From assembly GCF_006715485.1 (NCBI RefSeq), contig NZ_VFNH01000002.1, forward strand, positions 930,001 to 994,000: a stretch of DNA of 64,000 bases. The letters run 5' to 3'. Position numbers and translations under genes: made by a program. Below, in pieces: positions 30,649-39,819 of this stretch. This DNA comes from Herbaspirillum sp. SJZ107 (GTDB lineage Bacteria; Pseudomonadota; Gammaproteobacteria; Burkholderiales; Burkholderiaceae_D). Numbering within the stretch: position 1 is the stretch's first letter; each line of letters opens with the position of its first letter. The notes beneath the pieces were generated by a model. That model was not told where the DNA came from and searched no databases. It was given only the letters and a program-made list of their open reading frames with translations.

Positions 30649-33110
30649 GGCCGGACCTGCGCCTGCCGCTGGGACCGCCGGCGCTGCTGGTCTGCCTGCT
30701 GGCCGCCGTCATGGCCTGGCTGGTGCTCGGCGGCGGCGCGCTGCTGCCGTGGGCGCCGCGCTGGTACGGGCCGGTGCATACCGTGCTCGAAGTGTTTTCG
30801 GTGGTGGTCACGGTGCTGGCCTTTTCCACCGGCTGGCACGGCACCGGCCGCCAGGTCCCGGTACGGGTGGCACTGCTGGCACCGGTGGCGCTGGCGATCG
30901 GCCTGTTCGACGTCGGCCACCTGCTGCTGGCGCGCGGCCTGCCTGGAATGCCCGATGCCGCAACGGAGGCCGGCGCCACCGTGTTTTCGCTGCTGTCGCG
31001 GACCCACGCCACGCTGGCGCTGTTCACGGCCGCGCTGGTGCCGCGCGAGCGCGTGGTCGAGCGGCAGGCGCGTACGCTGGCGCTGCTGGCCGGGCTGGTT
31101 GCGACGGCCGCCGGGTACTGGCTGGCGCTCGATGCGCCGTGGTTGCTGCGCGCGGTGCGGGTACCGGGACAGGGACCGACGCCATTCAAGATCGGCTGGG
31201 AATCTGTCCTCATCGCCATCAATCTGGTGGCCGCCTTGCTGCTCGCGGCGCGCGCGCGCGACAGCCGGCTGCGCACCGACCGCTACCTGGCGGTGGCGGC
31301 CGCGGCAATGGCCCTGGGCGGCTGCGGCTTTGTCTTGTATGGGCAGCACAACGACGTACTGTCGGTGAGCGGCCACGTCTATAAACTGGCCGCCTACCTG
31401 TTCCTGTACGGCGCGGTCCACGTGGGCGCGGTGCAGGCGCCGTATCTGCGCCTGATGCGCTCGGAGCGCTCGCTGCTGGAGAGCGAGAACAAGTTCCGCA
31501 GCCTGATGGAATGCGCGCCGGACGCGATCCTGCTGGCTACTCCGGACGGGCGCATCGCCATGATGAACGCGCGCGCCGAAGAGCTGTTCGGGGTCGCGCG
31601 CGCGGAGGCCGCCGGCATGGCGCTCGAGGTGCTGGTGCCGACGGGTAGCGCGGGGGACGGCGAGACCGAATGCCGGCGCCTGCACGGCGCGCCGTTCCCG
31701 GCCGAGGTGCGCCGCGGCGCCACCCCGGCCGGCCAGCACATCGCCATCGTGCGCGACGTGTCCGAACGCCGCGGCCTGGAGCGCGCGCTGCTGCAGCAGC
31801 TGACCTACGACGCCCTGACCGGGCTGCCGAACCGGCGCCGCATCCTGGAGACCCTGGACGAGGCCACGCTTGCGGCGCGCCAGGACGGGCGCACGCTGGC
31901 GGTGCTGGTGTTCGACCTGAACGCCTTCCGCAAGATCAACAGCGGCTACGGCTGGTCCGGCGGCGACGAAGTGCTGCGCGAATGCGTGGCGCGCCTGTCG
32001 CGCCAGCTGCGCGCCGGCGACACCCTGGCGCGCCAGGGCGGCAACGAATTCATCGTGGTGCAGAAGCAGTCGGGGCGCGCGGCGGCGCTGGCGCTGGGCG
32101 AGCGCCTGCTCGGCTGCATGCGCGACCCCTTCGTGCTGGGTGGCCAGCACGTGTTCCTGTCGGCCAGCGCCGGCATCGCACTGCTACCGGCGGATTCAGC
32201 ACCGTTGTCGTCGGCCGAGCTGTTGCAGTCGGCCCAGCTGGCGATGAGCGGCGCCCGCGCCGACGGTCCGGGGCGCCTGCGTTTCCACACCGCCGAGATG
32301 GCGCGCGTGATCCGCGAACGTGTCGAGCTGGAGGCGCTGCTGCGCCATGCGATCGCGCGCGGCGAGCTGACCCTGCAGTACCAGCCGCGCATCAGCCTCG
32401 CGGATCCGGCAGCCGCCACGCGCATGGCCGGCATCGAGGCGCTGGTGCGCTGGCGCCATCCGACGCTGGGCCTGGTGCCGCCGGCCTACTTCATTCCGCT
32501 GGCCGAGGAGACCGGCCTGATCGTGGAACTCGACATGTGGGTGCTGCGCGAAGCCTGCAGCCGCGCCGCGCGCTGGCGCGCCGATGGCCTGGATCCGGGG
32601 CGGGTCTCGGTGAACCTGTCGGCGCGCCAGTTCCAGCAGGTCGGCCTGGCGCAGCGGGTGCGCACGGTGCTGGAAGACAGCGGCCTGCACCCGGCCTGCC
32701 TCGAACTCGAGATCACGGAAAGCACGGTGATGCGCGATACCGAGGAAGCGGCCGAGGTGCTGCATTCGCTGAAGGCACTCGGGGTGGCGCTGTCGATCGA
32801 CGACTTCGGCACCGGGTACTCGTCGCTGAGCTACCTGAAGCGCTTCCCGATCGACGTGCTGAAGATCGACCGGTCGTTCGTCAAGGACGTCACCGAGGAC
32901 CCGAACGGGGCCGCGATCACGCGCGCGATCATCGCGCTGGCGCACGGCCTCAACCTGGAAGCGGTGGCGGAAGGAGTGGAGACGGCCGAGCAGGCGGCAT
33001 TCCTGCGCGATAACGGCTGCGACGAGATCCAGGGATATTATTTCAGCCCGCCGGTGTGGCCGGCGCAACTGGAGGCGATGATGGCGGAAGATGCATTCCA
33101 GCGTACTTAA
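30645..33110 (+). CDS. Membrane-bound MASE-like-PAS-GGDEF(degenerate)-EAL phosphodiesterase
   Basis: An 821-residue protein. The first 270 residues hold about eight membrane segments resembling a MASE sensor, with RTHATLALFTAALVPRE and HVYKLAAYLFLYGAVHV. A PAS domain follows (about 285-375), then a GGDEF-like domain whose motif reads GGNEF at 465-469, and an EAL domain with EAL at 598-600 and DDFGTGYSSLSYLKRF. The Asp-to-Asn change should remove cyclase activity, so net c-di-GMP hydrolysis is likely, with the GGNEF domain perhaps sensing GTP. It overlaps the previous gene by ATGA. Its stop codon overlaps that of convergent flgN within TTAA. Confidence 0.9.
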   Translation: MRPDLRLPLGPPALLVCLLAAVMAWLVLGGGALLPWAPRWYGPVHTVLEVFSVVVTVLAFSTGWHGTGRQVPVRVALLAPVALAIGLFDVGHLLLARGLPGMPDAATEAGATVFSLLSRTHATLALFTAALVPRERVVERQARTLALLAGLVATAAGYWLALDAPWLLRAVRVPGQGPTPFKIGWESVLIAINLVAALLLAARARDSRLRTDRYLAVAAAAMALGGCGFVLYGQHNDVLSVSGHVYKLAAYLFLYGAVHVGAVQAPYLRLMRSERSLLESENKFRSLMECAPDAILLATPDGRIAMMNARAEELFGVARAEAAGMALEVLVPTGSAGDGETECRRLHGAPFPAEVRRGATPAGQHIAIVRDVSERRGLERALLQQLTYDALTGLPNRRRILETLDEATLAARQDGRTLAVLVFDLNAFRKINSGYGWSGGDEVLRECVARLSRQLRAGDTLARQGGNEFIVVQKQSGRAAALALGERLLGCMRDPFVLGGQHVFLSASAGIALLPADSAPLSSAELLQSAQLAMSGARADGPGRLRFHTAEMARVIRERVELEALLRHAIARGELTLQYQPRISLADPAAATRMAGIEALVRWRHPTLGLVPPAYFIPLAEETGLIVELDMWVLREACSRAARWRADGLDPGRVSVNLSARQFQQVGLAQRVRTVLEDSGLHPACLELEITESTVMRDTEEAAEVLHSLKALGVALSIDDFGTGYSSLSYLKRFPIDVLKIDRSFVKDVTEDPNGAAITRAIIALAHGLNLEAVAEGVETAEQAAFLRDNGCDEIQGYYFSPPVWPAQLEAMMAEDAFQRT

Positions 33111-33580
33111 CCGACCACGAAGCGCCGCGACGGCCCGGTCGCCAGCGTCTGCCCGCTGGCCCCATATACGCCGCCGGTACCGGCACCGCTGTTCCCGCGC
33201 AGGGCATTCAGCACGCCGGTCGTATTCGCCAGCTGCTTGTTGAGCAGCATCCCGTTCACCCGGTTCAGTTCCTTGGCCTGGCGCGTCAGGTCCAGCAGGC
33301 GATCCCAGTCGGCACGCGCGCCGCCGTTGCCGCCGACGGCCAGCCAGGGCTCCATGCCGGCTTCGCCGGCCGCGAAACCGGCGGCGGCCAGCGCCTTGTG
33401 GCGCAGCAGCGAGCGTTCGCCCAGTTGCTGCGCCAGCTTCAGTTTTTCGGGGGTGAGGGTGGCCAGGCCATCGGCATCCGCACTGACCAGCAGCTGCTGT
33501 TCCTGTTTCATGACTTCCACGATGGAAGCGATCAGTTGCTGTTCGTCGCGCAGGGTAGCGCTTGGAGATGCGATGGCCAT
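33107..33580 (-). CDS. flgN: Flagellar export chaperone FlgN
   Basis: A 157-residue mainly helical protein. The N-terminal helices (EQQLIASIVEVMKQEQQLLV, then LTPEKLKLAQQLGERS) match the FlgN fold, and LNRVNGMLLNKQLANTTGVL near the C-terminus is the usual substrate-binding helix, followed by a Gly-rich tail. FlgN escorts the hook-filament junction proteins FlgK and FlgL, both encoded downstream in this window, to the export gate. It follows flgM by 20 bases on the same transcript. The stop overlaps that of the convergent EAL gene. Confidence 0.88.
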   Translation of the reverse strand: MAIASPSATLRDEQQLIASIVEVMKQEQQLLVSADADGLATLTPEKLKLAQQLGERSLLRHKALAAAGFAAGEAGMEPWLAVGGNGGARADWDRLLDLTRQAKELNRVNGMLLNKQLANTTGVLNALRGNSGAGTGGVYGASGQTLATGPSRRFVVG

Positions 33581-33600
33581 GGTTAAATTTAGTAAATGAG

Positions 33601-33915
33601 CTATTGTTTGCGGGAGTGCAGCAGGCCGCGCACCGTTTCCAGCAGGCCGTCCGCCACTTTCTCCGAGTTCACTTGAAATTGGCCATCCGCGATGGCCGCC
33701 TTGATGCGTTCTACTTTCTTGGTGTCAAACACCTGGTTTGCACTGCCGGTCGCCGCCAGCGCCTGTCCTTGCGAAGACAGGCGCACGGTCTCGGTGGCGG
33801 CAGCGCCGGTTGCGCCCGTGGCCGCAGCCGCGGTGTCGCTGGTCCTGGCATTCGTGGCCGGCGTGGTGGGGGCCGGAATGCCTGCATTGCCTTTGAGTGT
33901 ATCGTTGATTTTCAC
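33601..33915 (-). CDS. flgM: Anti-sigma-28 factor FlgM
   Basis: A 104-residue protein starting with a GTG behind AAGGATGATGCT. The N-terminal half is Ala/Thr-rich and probably disordered. The C-terminal half carries the FliA-binding helices (FDTKKVERIKAAIADGQF and SEKVADGLLETVRGLL). FlgM blocks FliA until the hook is complete and is then exported through the flagellum. A near-consensus sigma-28 promoter lies 49 bases upstream, so FlgM is under feedback control by its own target. It is co-transcribed with flgN. Confidence 0.93.
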   Translation of the reverse strand: MKINDTLKGNAGIPAPTTPATNARTSDTAAAATGATGAAATETVRLSSQGQALAATGSANQVFDTKKVERIKAAIADGQFQVNSEKVADGLLETVRGLLHSRKQ

Positions 33916-33963
33916 AGCATCATCCTTCTCAGGTCGGAGCCGAACGTCCGGGATCTGCTGTCG

Positions 33964-33990
33964 TTATCGGAGGCCTGGCCGAAAACTTTA
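33964..33990 (-). promoter_or_regulatory. Sigma-28 (FliA) promoter of flgM-flgN
   Basis: On the minus strand the site reads TAAAGTTT, 11 bases, TCCGATAA, against the known consensus TAAAGTTT-N11-GCCGATAA. Only one base differs. It is placed to start a transcript about 40 bases before the flgM GTG, inside the gap between flgA and flgM. Confidence 0.88.
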
Positions 33991-34015
33991 GGCCAGATAC
34001 GCTGCGATTGTTAAA

Positions 34016-34723
34016 TCAAAATGCCACTTCGACCATGCCCCCGGCTTTCGCGGTACCGCTGACCACCGAACCGCCCGCCGTACGCACCTGCACCACCTGG
34101 CCTTCGCCGGCGTTGCCGATCGCCTTGCCTTCGCCCGACACCGAAAAACCGCTGCCGTTCGATACCAGCCGTACTGCCTGGCCCTGCTGCACCACCGGCC
34201 GGCTGCGCAGGCTGTCCAGGCGCAGCGGCGTGCCGGCCGCCAGCGACACCGTCGGGGTGCGCCCGATCGCCTGCGCCATGTCGGTGACGATGCCGTTCGG
34301 CATGGCGGCGATGTCGCCTTTCACCAACACCAGCTGGCCCTGTTCGATCGGCTGGCCCTGCGCCAGCGGCAGCGCGGCCGCCACGTACTCGGCCTTGACG
34401 TTGACCTGGGCCTGTACGAAGAGGGTCCAGTTCGACGGTGCGATGCAGCGGATGCCGACCGTGGTCTTGCCCCAGGCGCGCGCGCCCGGCTGCAGGAAGG
34501 CTTCCGGGGCCGGGCAGGCAGCCAGCGCGGTGCGTGCGTCGATCGCGCCGACCTTGACGCTGACCTCGCCGGGCAGGCCGGCGGTTTCGGTCTTCAGGAA
34601 CTGTTCGGCGACCGTGCGCAGGGCCGCCAGGTTCTGGCGGCCCGCCGCCGGCGCCTGCGCCTGCTGGGACTGGGCCAGCTGGGACACCAGCACCAGCGCA
34701 ACACTAACAAGAATGCGTTTCAT
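34016..34723 (-). CDS. flgA: P-ring assembly chaperone FlgA
   Basis: From the ATG at 34723 the product has 235 residues; a TTG at 34738 is less likely. The signal peptide (MKRILVSVALVLVSQLAQSQ) is followed by a SAF/FlgA domain, with FVQAQVNVKAEYVAAALPLA, QPIEQGQLVLVKGDIAAMP and the C-terminal VQVRTAGGSVVSGTAK typical of the family. It works in the periplasm, helping FlgI build the P-ring. It is divergent from flgB with a 179-base gap between the two start codons, and lies upstream of flgM on the same strand. Confidence 0.92.
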   Translation of the reverse strand: MKRILVSVALVLVSQLAQSQQAQAPAAGRQNLAALRTVAEQFLKTETAGLPGEVSVKVGAIDARTALAACPAPEAFLQPGARAWGKTTVGIRCIAPSNWTLFVQAQVNVKAEYVAAALPLAQGQPIEQGQLVLVKGDIAAMPNGIVTDMAQAIGRTPTVSLAAGTPLRLDSLRSRPVVQQGQAVRLVSNGSGFSVSGEGKAIGNAGEGQVVQVRTAGGSVVSGTAKAGGMVEVAF

Positions 34724-34902
34724 GGGATCCAGGGACAAGTGGATTTCTTCAAGGCTGCCATCTTAGGCCTGTTGATTCTACAGTGAAACTCGGAATAGCC
34801 CGGTTTTGGGACCCCTTATTGCCCGATTGAAAGAGCGTACAGGTCCGTATGATCCATCCTGTTCCAACAAAACTTGCTCTAAGGTAAGCCAAGGAGTCAC
34901 AC

Positions 34903-35331
34903 ATGATCGGCAAACTCGACGACTATCTGCGTTTCAATGAAACCGCGCTGAGCCTGCGTGCCCAGCGCCAGGAATTGCTGGCGTCGAACATCGCCAACGC
35001 GGACACGCCCAACTATAAAGCACGCGACATCGACTTTTCGAGCGCGCTGCAGGGCGCTCTTGCCCGCGCCGGCGGCGATGGCAAGGGCGGCAACGCGCTG
35101 GCAACCACCAATGCCGCCCACATCGGCGCCGCGGCGGACGGCAAGACGCTGACGGACGGCACCCCGGTCCTGTACCGCACCGTGACCCAGGGCGCGGTCG
35201 ACGGCAACACGGTCGAGATGGATACCGAACGCACCCAGTTTGCCGACAACGGCCTGCGCTACGAGGCCGGCATCAGCATGATCAACCACCAGATCCGCGA
35301 CCTGATGGCGGCGATCCAGGGAGGCCAGTAA
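34903..35331 (+). CDS. flgB: Flagellar proximal rod protein FlgB
   Basis: A 142-residue rod protein with AAGGAG before the ATG. The N-terminal rod motif [27 protein letters not shown] is intact (shown in part: [16 protein letters not shown]), and the C-terminal helix [18 protein letters not shown] is typical. It forms the rod base next to FliE and FliF. It opens the plus-strand flg operon; its stop overlaps the flgC start by one base (TAATG). Confidence 0.96.
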   Translation: MIGKLDDYLRFNETALSLRAQRQELLASNIANADTPNYKARDIDFSSALQGALARAGGDGKGGNALATTNAAHIGAAADGKTLTDGTPVLYRTVTQGAVDGNTVEMDTERTQFADNGLRYEAGISMINHQIRDLMAAIQGGQ

Positions 35332-35732
35332 TGTCGCTCTTTAATGTCTTCAACGTCGCCGGTTCGGCGATGACGGCCCAGTCGCAGCGCCTGAACACCA
35401 CCGCCAGCAACCTGGCCAACGCCGACAGTGCCACCAGCGCCAGCGGCGAAGCCTACCGCGCCAAGCAGGTCGTGTTCGAGGCGGTGCCGGTCGCCGCCGG
35501 CGCCACCGCCGTCAAGGTGCGCGAAGTGATCGAGGACCCGTCGCCGCTGAAACAGATGTACGACCCCAAGAATCCGCTGGCAGACGACAAGGGCTATGTA
35601 TCGATGCCCAACGTGAACGTGGTCGACGAGATGGTCAACATGCTGTCGGCTTCGCGTTCCTACCAGAACAACGTCGAAACCATGAACGCAGCCAAGACCA
35701 TGCTGTTGAAAACCCTGACCATCGGCCAGTAA
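35331..35732 (+). CDS. flgC: Flagellar proximal rod protein FlgC
   Basis: A 133-residue protein of normal length. It has the rod/hook N-terminal helix ([20 protein letters not shown]) and the C-terminal signature [20 protein letters not shown] shared by axial proteins. It forms part of the proximal rod between FlgB and FlgF. It overlaps flgB by one base and precedes flgD by 22 bases. Confidence 0.96.
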   Translation: MSLFNVFNVAGSAMTAQSQRLNTTASNLANADSATSASGEAYRAKQVVFEAVPVAAGATAVKVREVIEDPSPLKQMYDPKNPLADDKGYVSMPNVNVVDEMVNMLSASRSYQNNVETMNAAKTMLLKTLTIGQ

Positions 35733-35754
35733 TCCCACACTTATCCTTCTTTCC

Positions 35755-36474
35755 ATGGCTACCGTAAATTCCACCACCGGCTCCCCGACGACCATCAACA
35801 ACCTGATGTCGACCATGAACGCGCAAAAGGCCGGCGCGGCCGGCACCGACAGCGTCAAGGCCGACACCGACAAGTTCATGACCCTGCTGGTGACCCAGCT
35901 GCAGAACCAGGATCCGATGAACCCGATGGACAATTCGCAGATGACCAGCCAGCTGGCCCAGCTGCAGACCGTCACCGGCGTGAACAAGCTGAACGACACG
36001 CTGGAATCGCTGAAGGCCAGCTACCAGAGCTCGGAATCGATTTCGGCGACCAACCTGATCGGCCATGGCGTGCTGGTCGAAGGCGATGGCGTGGCCCTGT
36101 CCGGCAGCAAGGGCATCCTCGGCGTGGAACTCGACACCGACGCCGATGCCGTGCAGGTGGTGATTACCGACAGCAAGGGCAACACGGTGCAGACCATGGA
36201 CCTGGGCGCGCAAAAGGCGGGCGTGCTGCCGCTGGCCTGGGACGGCGTGCCGGATGCCTCCAGCCTCGACAGCAACGGCAATCCGGTGACGCTGGCCGAC
36301 GGCAACTACAAGTTCACGGTGACGGCGACCGCCGGCGGCCAGCCCCTGACCGGCGTCAAGGGCCTGCAGTTCGACAGCGTTGCCAGCGTGACGACCGGCG
36401 GCACCGACGGCGTCAAGCTCAACCTGCCTTCGAAGGGCGCGGTCACCATGGCCGACGTCAAGCAAGTCCTGTAA
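35755..36474 (+). CDS. flgD: Hook capping protein FlgD
   Basis: A 239-residue protein. The N-terminal export and assembly part includes DKFMTLLVTQLQNQDPMNPM and NSQMTSQLAQLQTVTGVNKL, which define the family. The C-terminal part folds into Ig-like and Tudor-like domains (LPLAWDGVPDASSLDSNGNP, then ADGNYKFTVTATAGG). FlgD caps the growing hook and guides FlgE assembly, and is replaced by FlgK at the end. It directly precedes flgE. Confidence 0.96.
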   Translation: MATVNSTTGSPTTINNLMSTMNAQKAGAAGTDSVKADTDKFMTLLVTQLQNQDPMNPMDNSQMTSQLAQLQTVTGVNKLNDTLESLKASYQSSESISATNLIGHGVLVEGDGVALSGSKGILGVELDTDADAVQVVITDSKGNTVQTMDLGAQKAGVLPLAWDGVPDASSLDSNGNPVTLADGNYKFTVTATAGGQPLTGVKGLQFDSVASVTTGGTDGVKLNLPSKGAVTMADVKQVL

Positions 36475-36524
36475 GCGGCACGCTTGCATCCGTCCTATTT
36501 CATACGCATATCCAGGAGTAAAGC

Positions 36525-38054
36525 ATGTCTTTCCAACAGGGCCTGAGCGGCTTGAACGGCGCAGCCAAATCGCTGGACGTCATCGGTAACAACATCGCCA
36601 ACTCGAGCACGGTCGGCTTCAAGGGGTCGACCACCCAGTTCGCCGACGTCTATGCGCGTTCGCTGAACGGCGCCGGCGGCAACCAGGCCGGCATCGGCGT
36701 GGCCGTGGCCGGTATCGCCCAGCAGTTCACCCAGGGTAACATCGAGACCTCGAACAACCCGCTCGACATCGCCATCAACGGCGCCGGCTTCTTCCGCACC
36801 CAGAGCTCGGGCCTGACCCAGTACACCCGCAACGGCCAGTTCTCGCTCGACAAGAACGGCTTCATCGTGACCCCGCAGGGCGCCAACCTGACCGGCTATG
36901 GCGTCGGCAACGGCGGCCAGATCCTGGCCGGCACCCCGCAGCCGCTGCAGATCAACACCGCCGACATCAAGCCGGTCGCCACCACCAAGGTCGACACCTC
37001 GATCAACCTCGATTCGCGCGAAAGCCCGCCGGCCAACTTCCCGTTCAGCGCGACCGACCCGACCACCTACAACAAGCAGGTCCCGATCGACGTCTATGAC
37101 ACCCTGGGCAATGCCCACGTGATGTCGATGTACTACGTCAAGAACGCCGAAACCGGCAGCTGGGACGTGTACGTCGGCAGCGACGGCACCGAAATGACCA
37201 ACACCGACGTCGCCGGCGCCAGCCAGGCCGATCCGACCGCGGTCGCCGCGCGCGCCGGCTGGACCGCCGCCACCAAGGCGGTGCCGGCCGACGCCGCCGC
37301 CGTCAGCAGCGCGCTGGCCGACTACGCCAGCAAGTCCGCCGACGCGGTGGTCGCCGCCGCCACTGCCGCCGGCGCCAGCCAGGCCACCCTCGACGCCATC
37401 CGCGCCGCCGCCACCAGCGCCGGCGGCACGCCGGGCTACACCCCGGAAAAGGTCGATGCCGACATCGCCGCCGCGGTCCAGGTGCCGTCGGTCCCGGTCG
37501 GCACGCTGCGCTTCGACTCGAACGGCGCGCTGTCGGCCTCGCTGATGGCCCCGCAGACGCTGCCGCTGACCGTGAACTTCCCGGTCTACCCGGCCACCGG
37601 CGCCCGCGAAACCATCCCGATCAAGCTCGGCTTCAACGGCAGCACCCAGTACGGTGCCGACACCAGCGAAAAGAAAACCACCCAGGACGGCTACACCGCC
37701 GGCCACCTGCAGCGCTTCTCGGCCGGCCAGGACGGCATCCTGCTGGGCCAGTACAGCAACGGCCAGACCAAGCCGCTGGGCCAGATCGTGCTCGCCAACT
37801 TCACCAACCCGAACGGTCTCGAGCCGCTGGGCAACAACGCCTGGGCCGAAACCTCGTCCTCCGGCAACCCGGTGGTCGGCGCGCCCGACACCGGCAGCAT
37901 GGGCGTGCTGCAATCCTCGGCCACGGAAAGCTCGAACGTCGACCTGACCGCGGAACTGGTCAACATGATCACGGCCCAGCGCGTGTACCAGGCGAATGCG
38001 CAGACCATCAAGACCCAGGATTCGGTGCTGCAGACGCTGGTGAACCTGCGTTAA
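36525..38054 (+). CDS. flgE: Flagellar hook protein FlgE with Ala-rich insertion
   Basis: A 509-residue hook protein with AGGAGT upstream. Both ends are standard: GLSGLNGAAKSLDVIGNNIA at the start and LVNMITAQRVYQANAQTIKT at the end. Residues about 226-320 form an extra Ala-rich, probably helical block (for example DYASKSADAVVAAATAAGAS and VDADIAAAVQV), placed after YYVKNAETGSWDVYVGSDGT and before VGTLRFDSNGALSA, in an outer domain of the hook subunit. Enterobacterial FlgE is about 400 residues, so this block explains most of the extra length. A REP-like double hairpin follows the gene. Confidence 0.95.
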   Translation: MSFQQGLSGLNGAAKSLDVIGNNIANSSTVGFKGSTTQFADVYARSLNGAGGNQAGIGVAVAGIAQQFTQGNIETSNNPLDIAINGAGFFRTQSSGLTQYTRNGQFSLDKNGFIVTPQGANLTGYGVGNGGQILAGTPQPLQINTADIKPVATTKVDTSINLDSRESPPANFPFSATDPTTYNKQVPIDVYDTLGNAHVMSMYYVKNAETGSWDVYVGSDGTEMTNTDVAGASQADPTAVAARAGWTAATKAVPADAAAVSSALADYASKSADAVVAAATAAGASQATLDAIRAAATSAGGTPGYTPEKVDADIAAAVQVPSVPVGTLRFDSNGALSASLMAPQTLPLTVNFPVYPATGARETIPIKLGFNGSTQYGADTSEKKTTQDGYTAGHLQRFSAGQDGILLGQYSNGQTKPLGQIVLANFTNPNGLEPLGNNAWAETSSSGNPVVGAPDTGSMGVLQSSATESSNVDLTAELVNMITAQRVYQANAQTIKTQDSVLQTLVNLR

Positions 38055-38094
38055 TAAGTTTAAGTAACATGTGAGTCGCCGCGCAGGTTATCAA

Positions 38095-38181
38095 CGTCGT
38101 CCCTGCGAAGGCAGGGACCCAAGTACTGTTTGCGCTAACGACTCGCCTCCAACTTGGACCCCTGCCTTCGCAGGGGCGACG
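38095..38181. repeat. REP-like double palindrome between flgE and flgF
   Basis: Two inverted half-elements face each other. The left (38095-38124) and right (38152-38181) halves are near-perfect reverse complements over about 30 bases, and each folds alone: CCCTGC-GAAG-GCAGGG and CCCCTGC-CTTC-GCAGGGG. This is the arrangement of a paired REP/BIME element. The right half recurs in flgH, and a variant lies at 45914. Confidence 0.8.
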
Positions 38182-38231
38182 GTGAGGATACGCGGGCCCC
38201 GGTGGTGTCCAGTCAACTTTAGGAAACAAAA

Positions 38232-38972
38232 ATGGATCGCCTAATCTACACAGTCGCCAGCGGCACCAAGCACATCCTGGAGCAGCAGGCCACCACGTCG
38301 AACAACCTGGCCAACGTCAGCACCACGGGTTTTCGTGCCCAGCTCGACAGTTTCCGGGCGGTGCCGGTCCAGAGCGAGGGCTTGCCGACCCGTGCCTTCG
38401 TGGTCGACAACACGGTCGGCAGCGATTTCTCGGCCGGCGCGCTGCAGGTCACCGGGCGCGACCTCGACGTCGCCGTGAAAGGAAAGGGCTGGATCGCGGT
38501 GCAGATGGCGGACGGCACCGAGTCGTACACGCGCAACGGTGCGCTCGAAGTCAGCGCCAACGGCATCCTGCAGACGGCAAACGGCTTGAGCATCGCCGGC
38601 GAGAACGGTCCGATCACGATTCCGCCCGATTCCCGGGTCTCGGTGGGCCGCGACGGCAGCATTTCCGCATTGTCGACCACGACCGTGCCGGCCACCTCGA
38701 CCGTGCTCGGCCGCATCAAGCTGGTCAGTCCGAACGATGCCGACCTGGTGCGCGGCGACGATGGCCTGTTCCGCCTCAAGGATGGTAGCAGCGCCCCGTC
38801 CGACCCGGCGGTGGGCCTGGTCGGCGGCGCGCTCGAAGGCTCCAACGTGTCGGCGGTAGACTCGATGGTCAACATGATCAGTCTGGCACGTTCCTTCGAG
38901 ACACAGATGAGTCTGTTGAAGAACGCGGAGAATAACGCGGCGAAAGCCGCCCAGATCCTTGCTTTGAATTGA
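38232..38972 (+). CDS. flgF: Flagellar rod protein FlgF
   Basis: A 246-residue axial protein with AGGAAAC before the [23 protein letters not shown] at the N-terminus, the central VKGKGWIAVQMADGTESYTR and the C-terminal SMVNMISLARSFETQMSLLK are family features. It joins the proximal rod (FlgB, FlgC) to the distal rod protein FlgG. It is preceded by the REP element in the flgE-flgF gap, which may affect mRNA stability between hook and rod genes. Confidence 0.95.
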   Translation: MDRLIYTVASGTKHILEQQATTSNNLANVSTTGFRAQLDSFRAVPVQSEGLPTRAFVVDNTVGSDFSAGALQVTGRDLDVAVKGKGWIAVQMADGTESYTRNGALEVSANGILQTANGLSIAGENGPITIPPDSRVSVGRDGSISALSTTTVPATSTVLGRIKLVSPNDADLVRGDDGLFRLKDGSSAPSDPAVGLVGGALEGSNVSAVDSMVNMISLARSFETQMSLLKNAENNAAKAAQILALN

Positions 38973-39036
38973 TTGCCGCTGGGACATAATTTCATGGTGG
39001 GTGACGGGATGTTCTCGTTACCGTTAGGAGAACACC

Positions 39037-39819
39037 ATGATCCGTTCGCTGCATATCGCCAAAACCGGCCTCGAAGCCCAGCAGACCAACCTCGACGTCA
39101 TCAGCAACAACCTCGCCAACGTCAGCACCAACGGCTTCAAGAAGTCGCGTGCCGTGTTCGAGGACCTGCTGTACCAGAACGTGCGCCAGCCCGGCGCCCA
39201 ATCCTCCCAACAGACCCAGCTGCCGTCGGGCCTGCAGATCGGTACCGGTGTGCGCACCGTCGCCACCGAGCGCATCCACACCCAGGGCAATCCGCAGCAG
39301 ACCGGCAATGCCAAGGACGTCATGATCAATGGCGACGGCTTCTTCTCGGTGCTGCTGCCGGACGGTACCCAGGCCTACACCCGCGACGGTTCCTTCCAGA
39401 CCGATAACCAGGGCCAGCTGGTCACTTCCAGCGGCTACGTCATCCAGCCGCCGATCACGGTGCCGAACAATGCGGTGTCGATCACCGTCGGCCGCGACGG
39501 CACCGTGTCCGTGACCACCCCGGGCACCACCGCCACCACCCAGATCGGCGCGCTGCAGGTCTCGAACTTCATCAACCCGGCCGGCCTCGAGTCGCGCGGC
39601 GAGAACCTGTACGTCGAGACCAGCGCCTCGGGCACCGCCCAGGCCAACGTGCCGGGCACCAACGGTAGCGGCTACATCATGCAGGGCTTCGTCGAGACCT
39701 CGAACGTCAACGTGGTCGAGGAAATGGTCAACATGATCGAGACCCAGCGCGCCTACGAGATCAACAGCAAGGCGATCACCACCTCCGACCAGATGCTGCA
39801 GAAACTGGCACAACTGTGA
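39037..39819 (+). CDS. flgG: Flagellar distal rod protein FlgG
   Basis: A 260-residue protein, the usual length. It begins [20 protein letters not shown] with [20 protein letters not shown], contains [20 protein letters not shown], and ends [20 protein letters not shown]. It builds the distal rod that passes through the P and L rings. TAGGAGAACACC lies before the ATG. The stop overlaps the flgH start by one base (TGATG). Confidence 0.97.
   Translation: MIRSLHIAKTGLEAQQTNLDVISNNLANVSTNGFKKSRAVFEDLLYQNVRQPGAQSSQQTQLPSGLQIGTGVRTVATERIHTQGNPQQTGNAKDVMINGDGFFSVLLPDGTQAYTRDGSFQTDNQGQLVTSSGYVIQPPITVPNNAVSITVGRDGTVSVTTPGTTATTQIGALQVSNFINPAGLESRGENLYVETSASGTAQANVPGTNGSGYIMQGFVETSNVNVVEEMVNMIETQRAYEINSKAITTSDQMLQKLAQL

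Noticed and set aside
34827-34853. TTGAAA and TATGAT upstream of flgB as a sigma-70 promoter
   Set aside because: The spacer is only 15 bases, outside the normal 16-18 range; other class II flagellar promoter types could not be excluded or supported.
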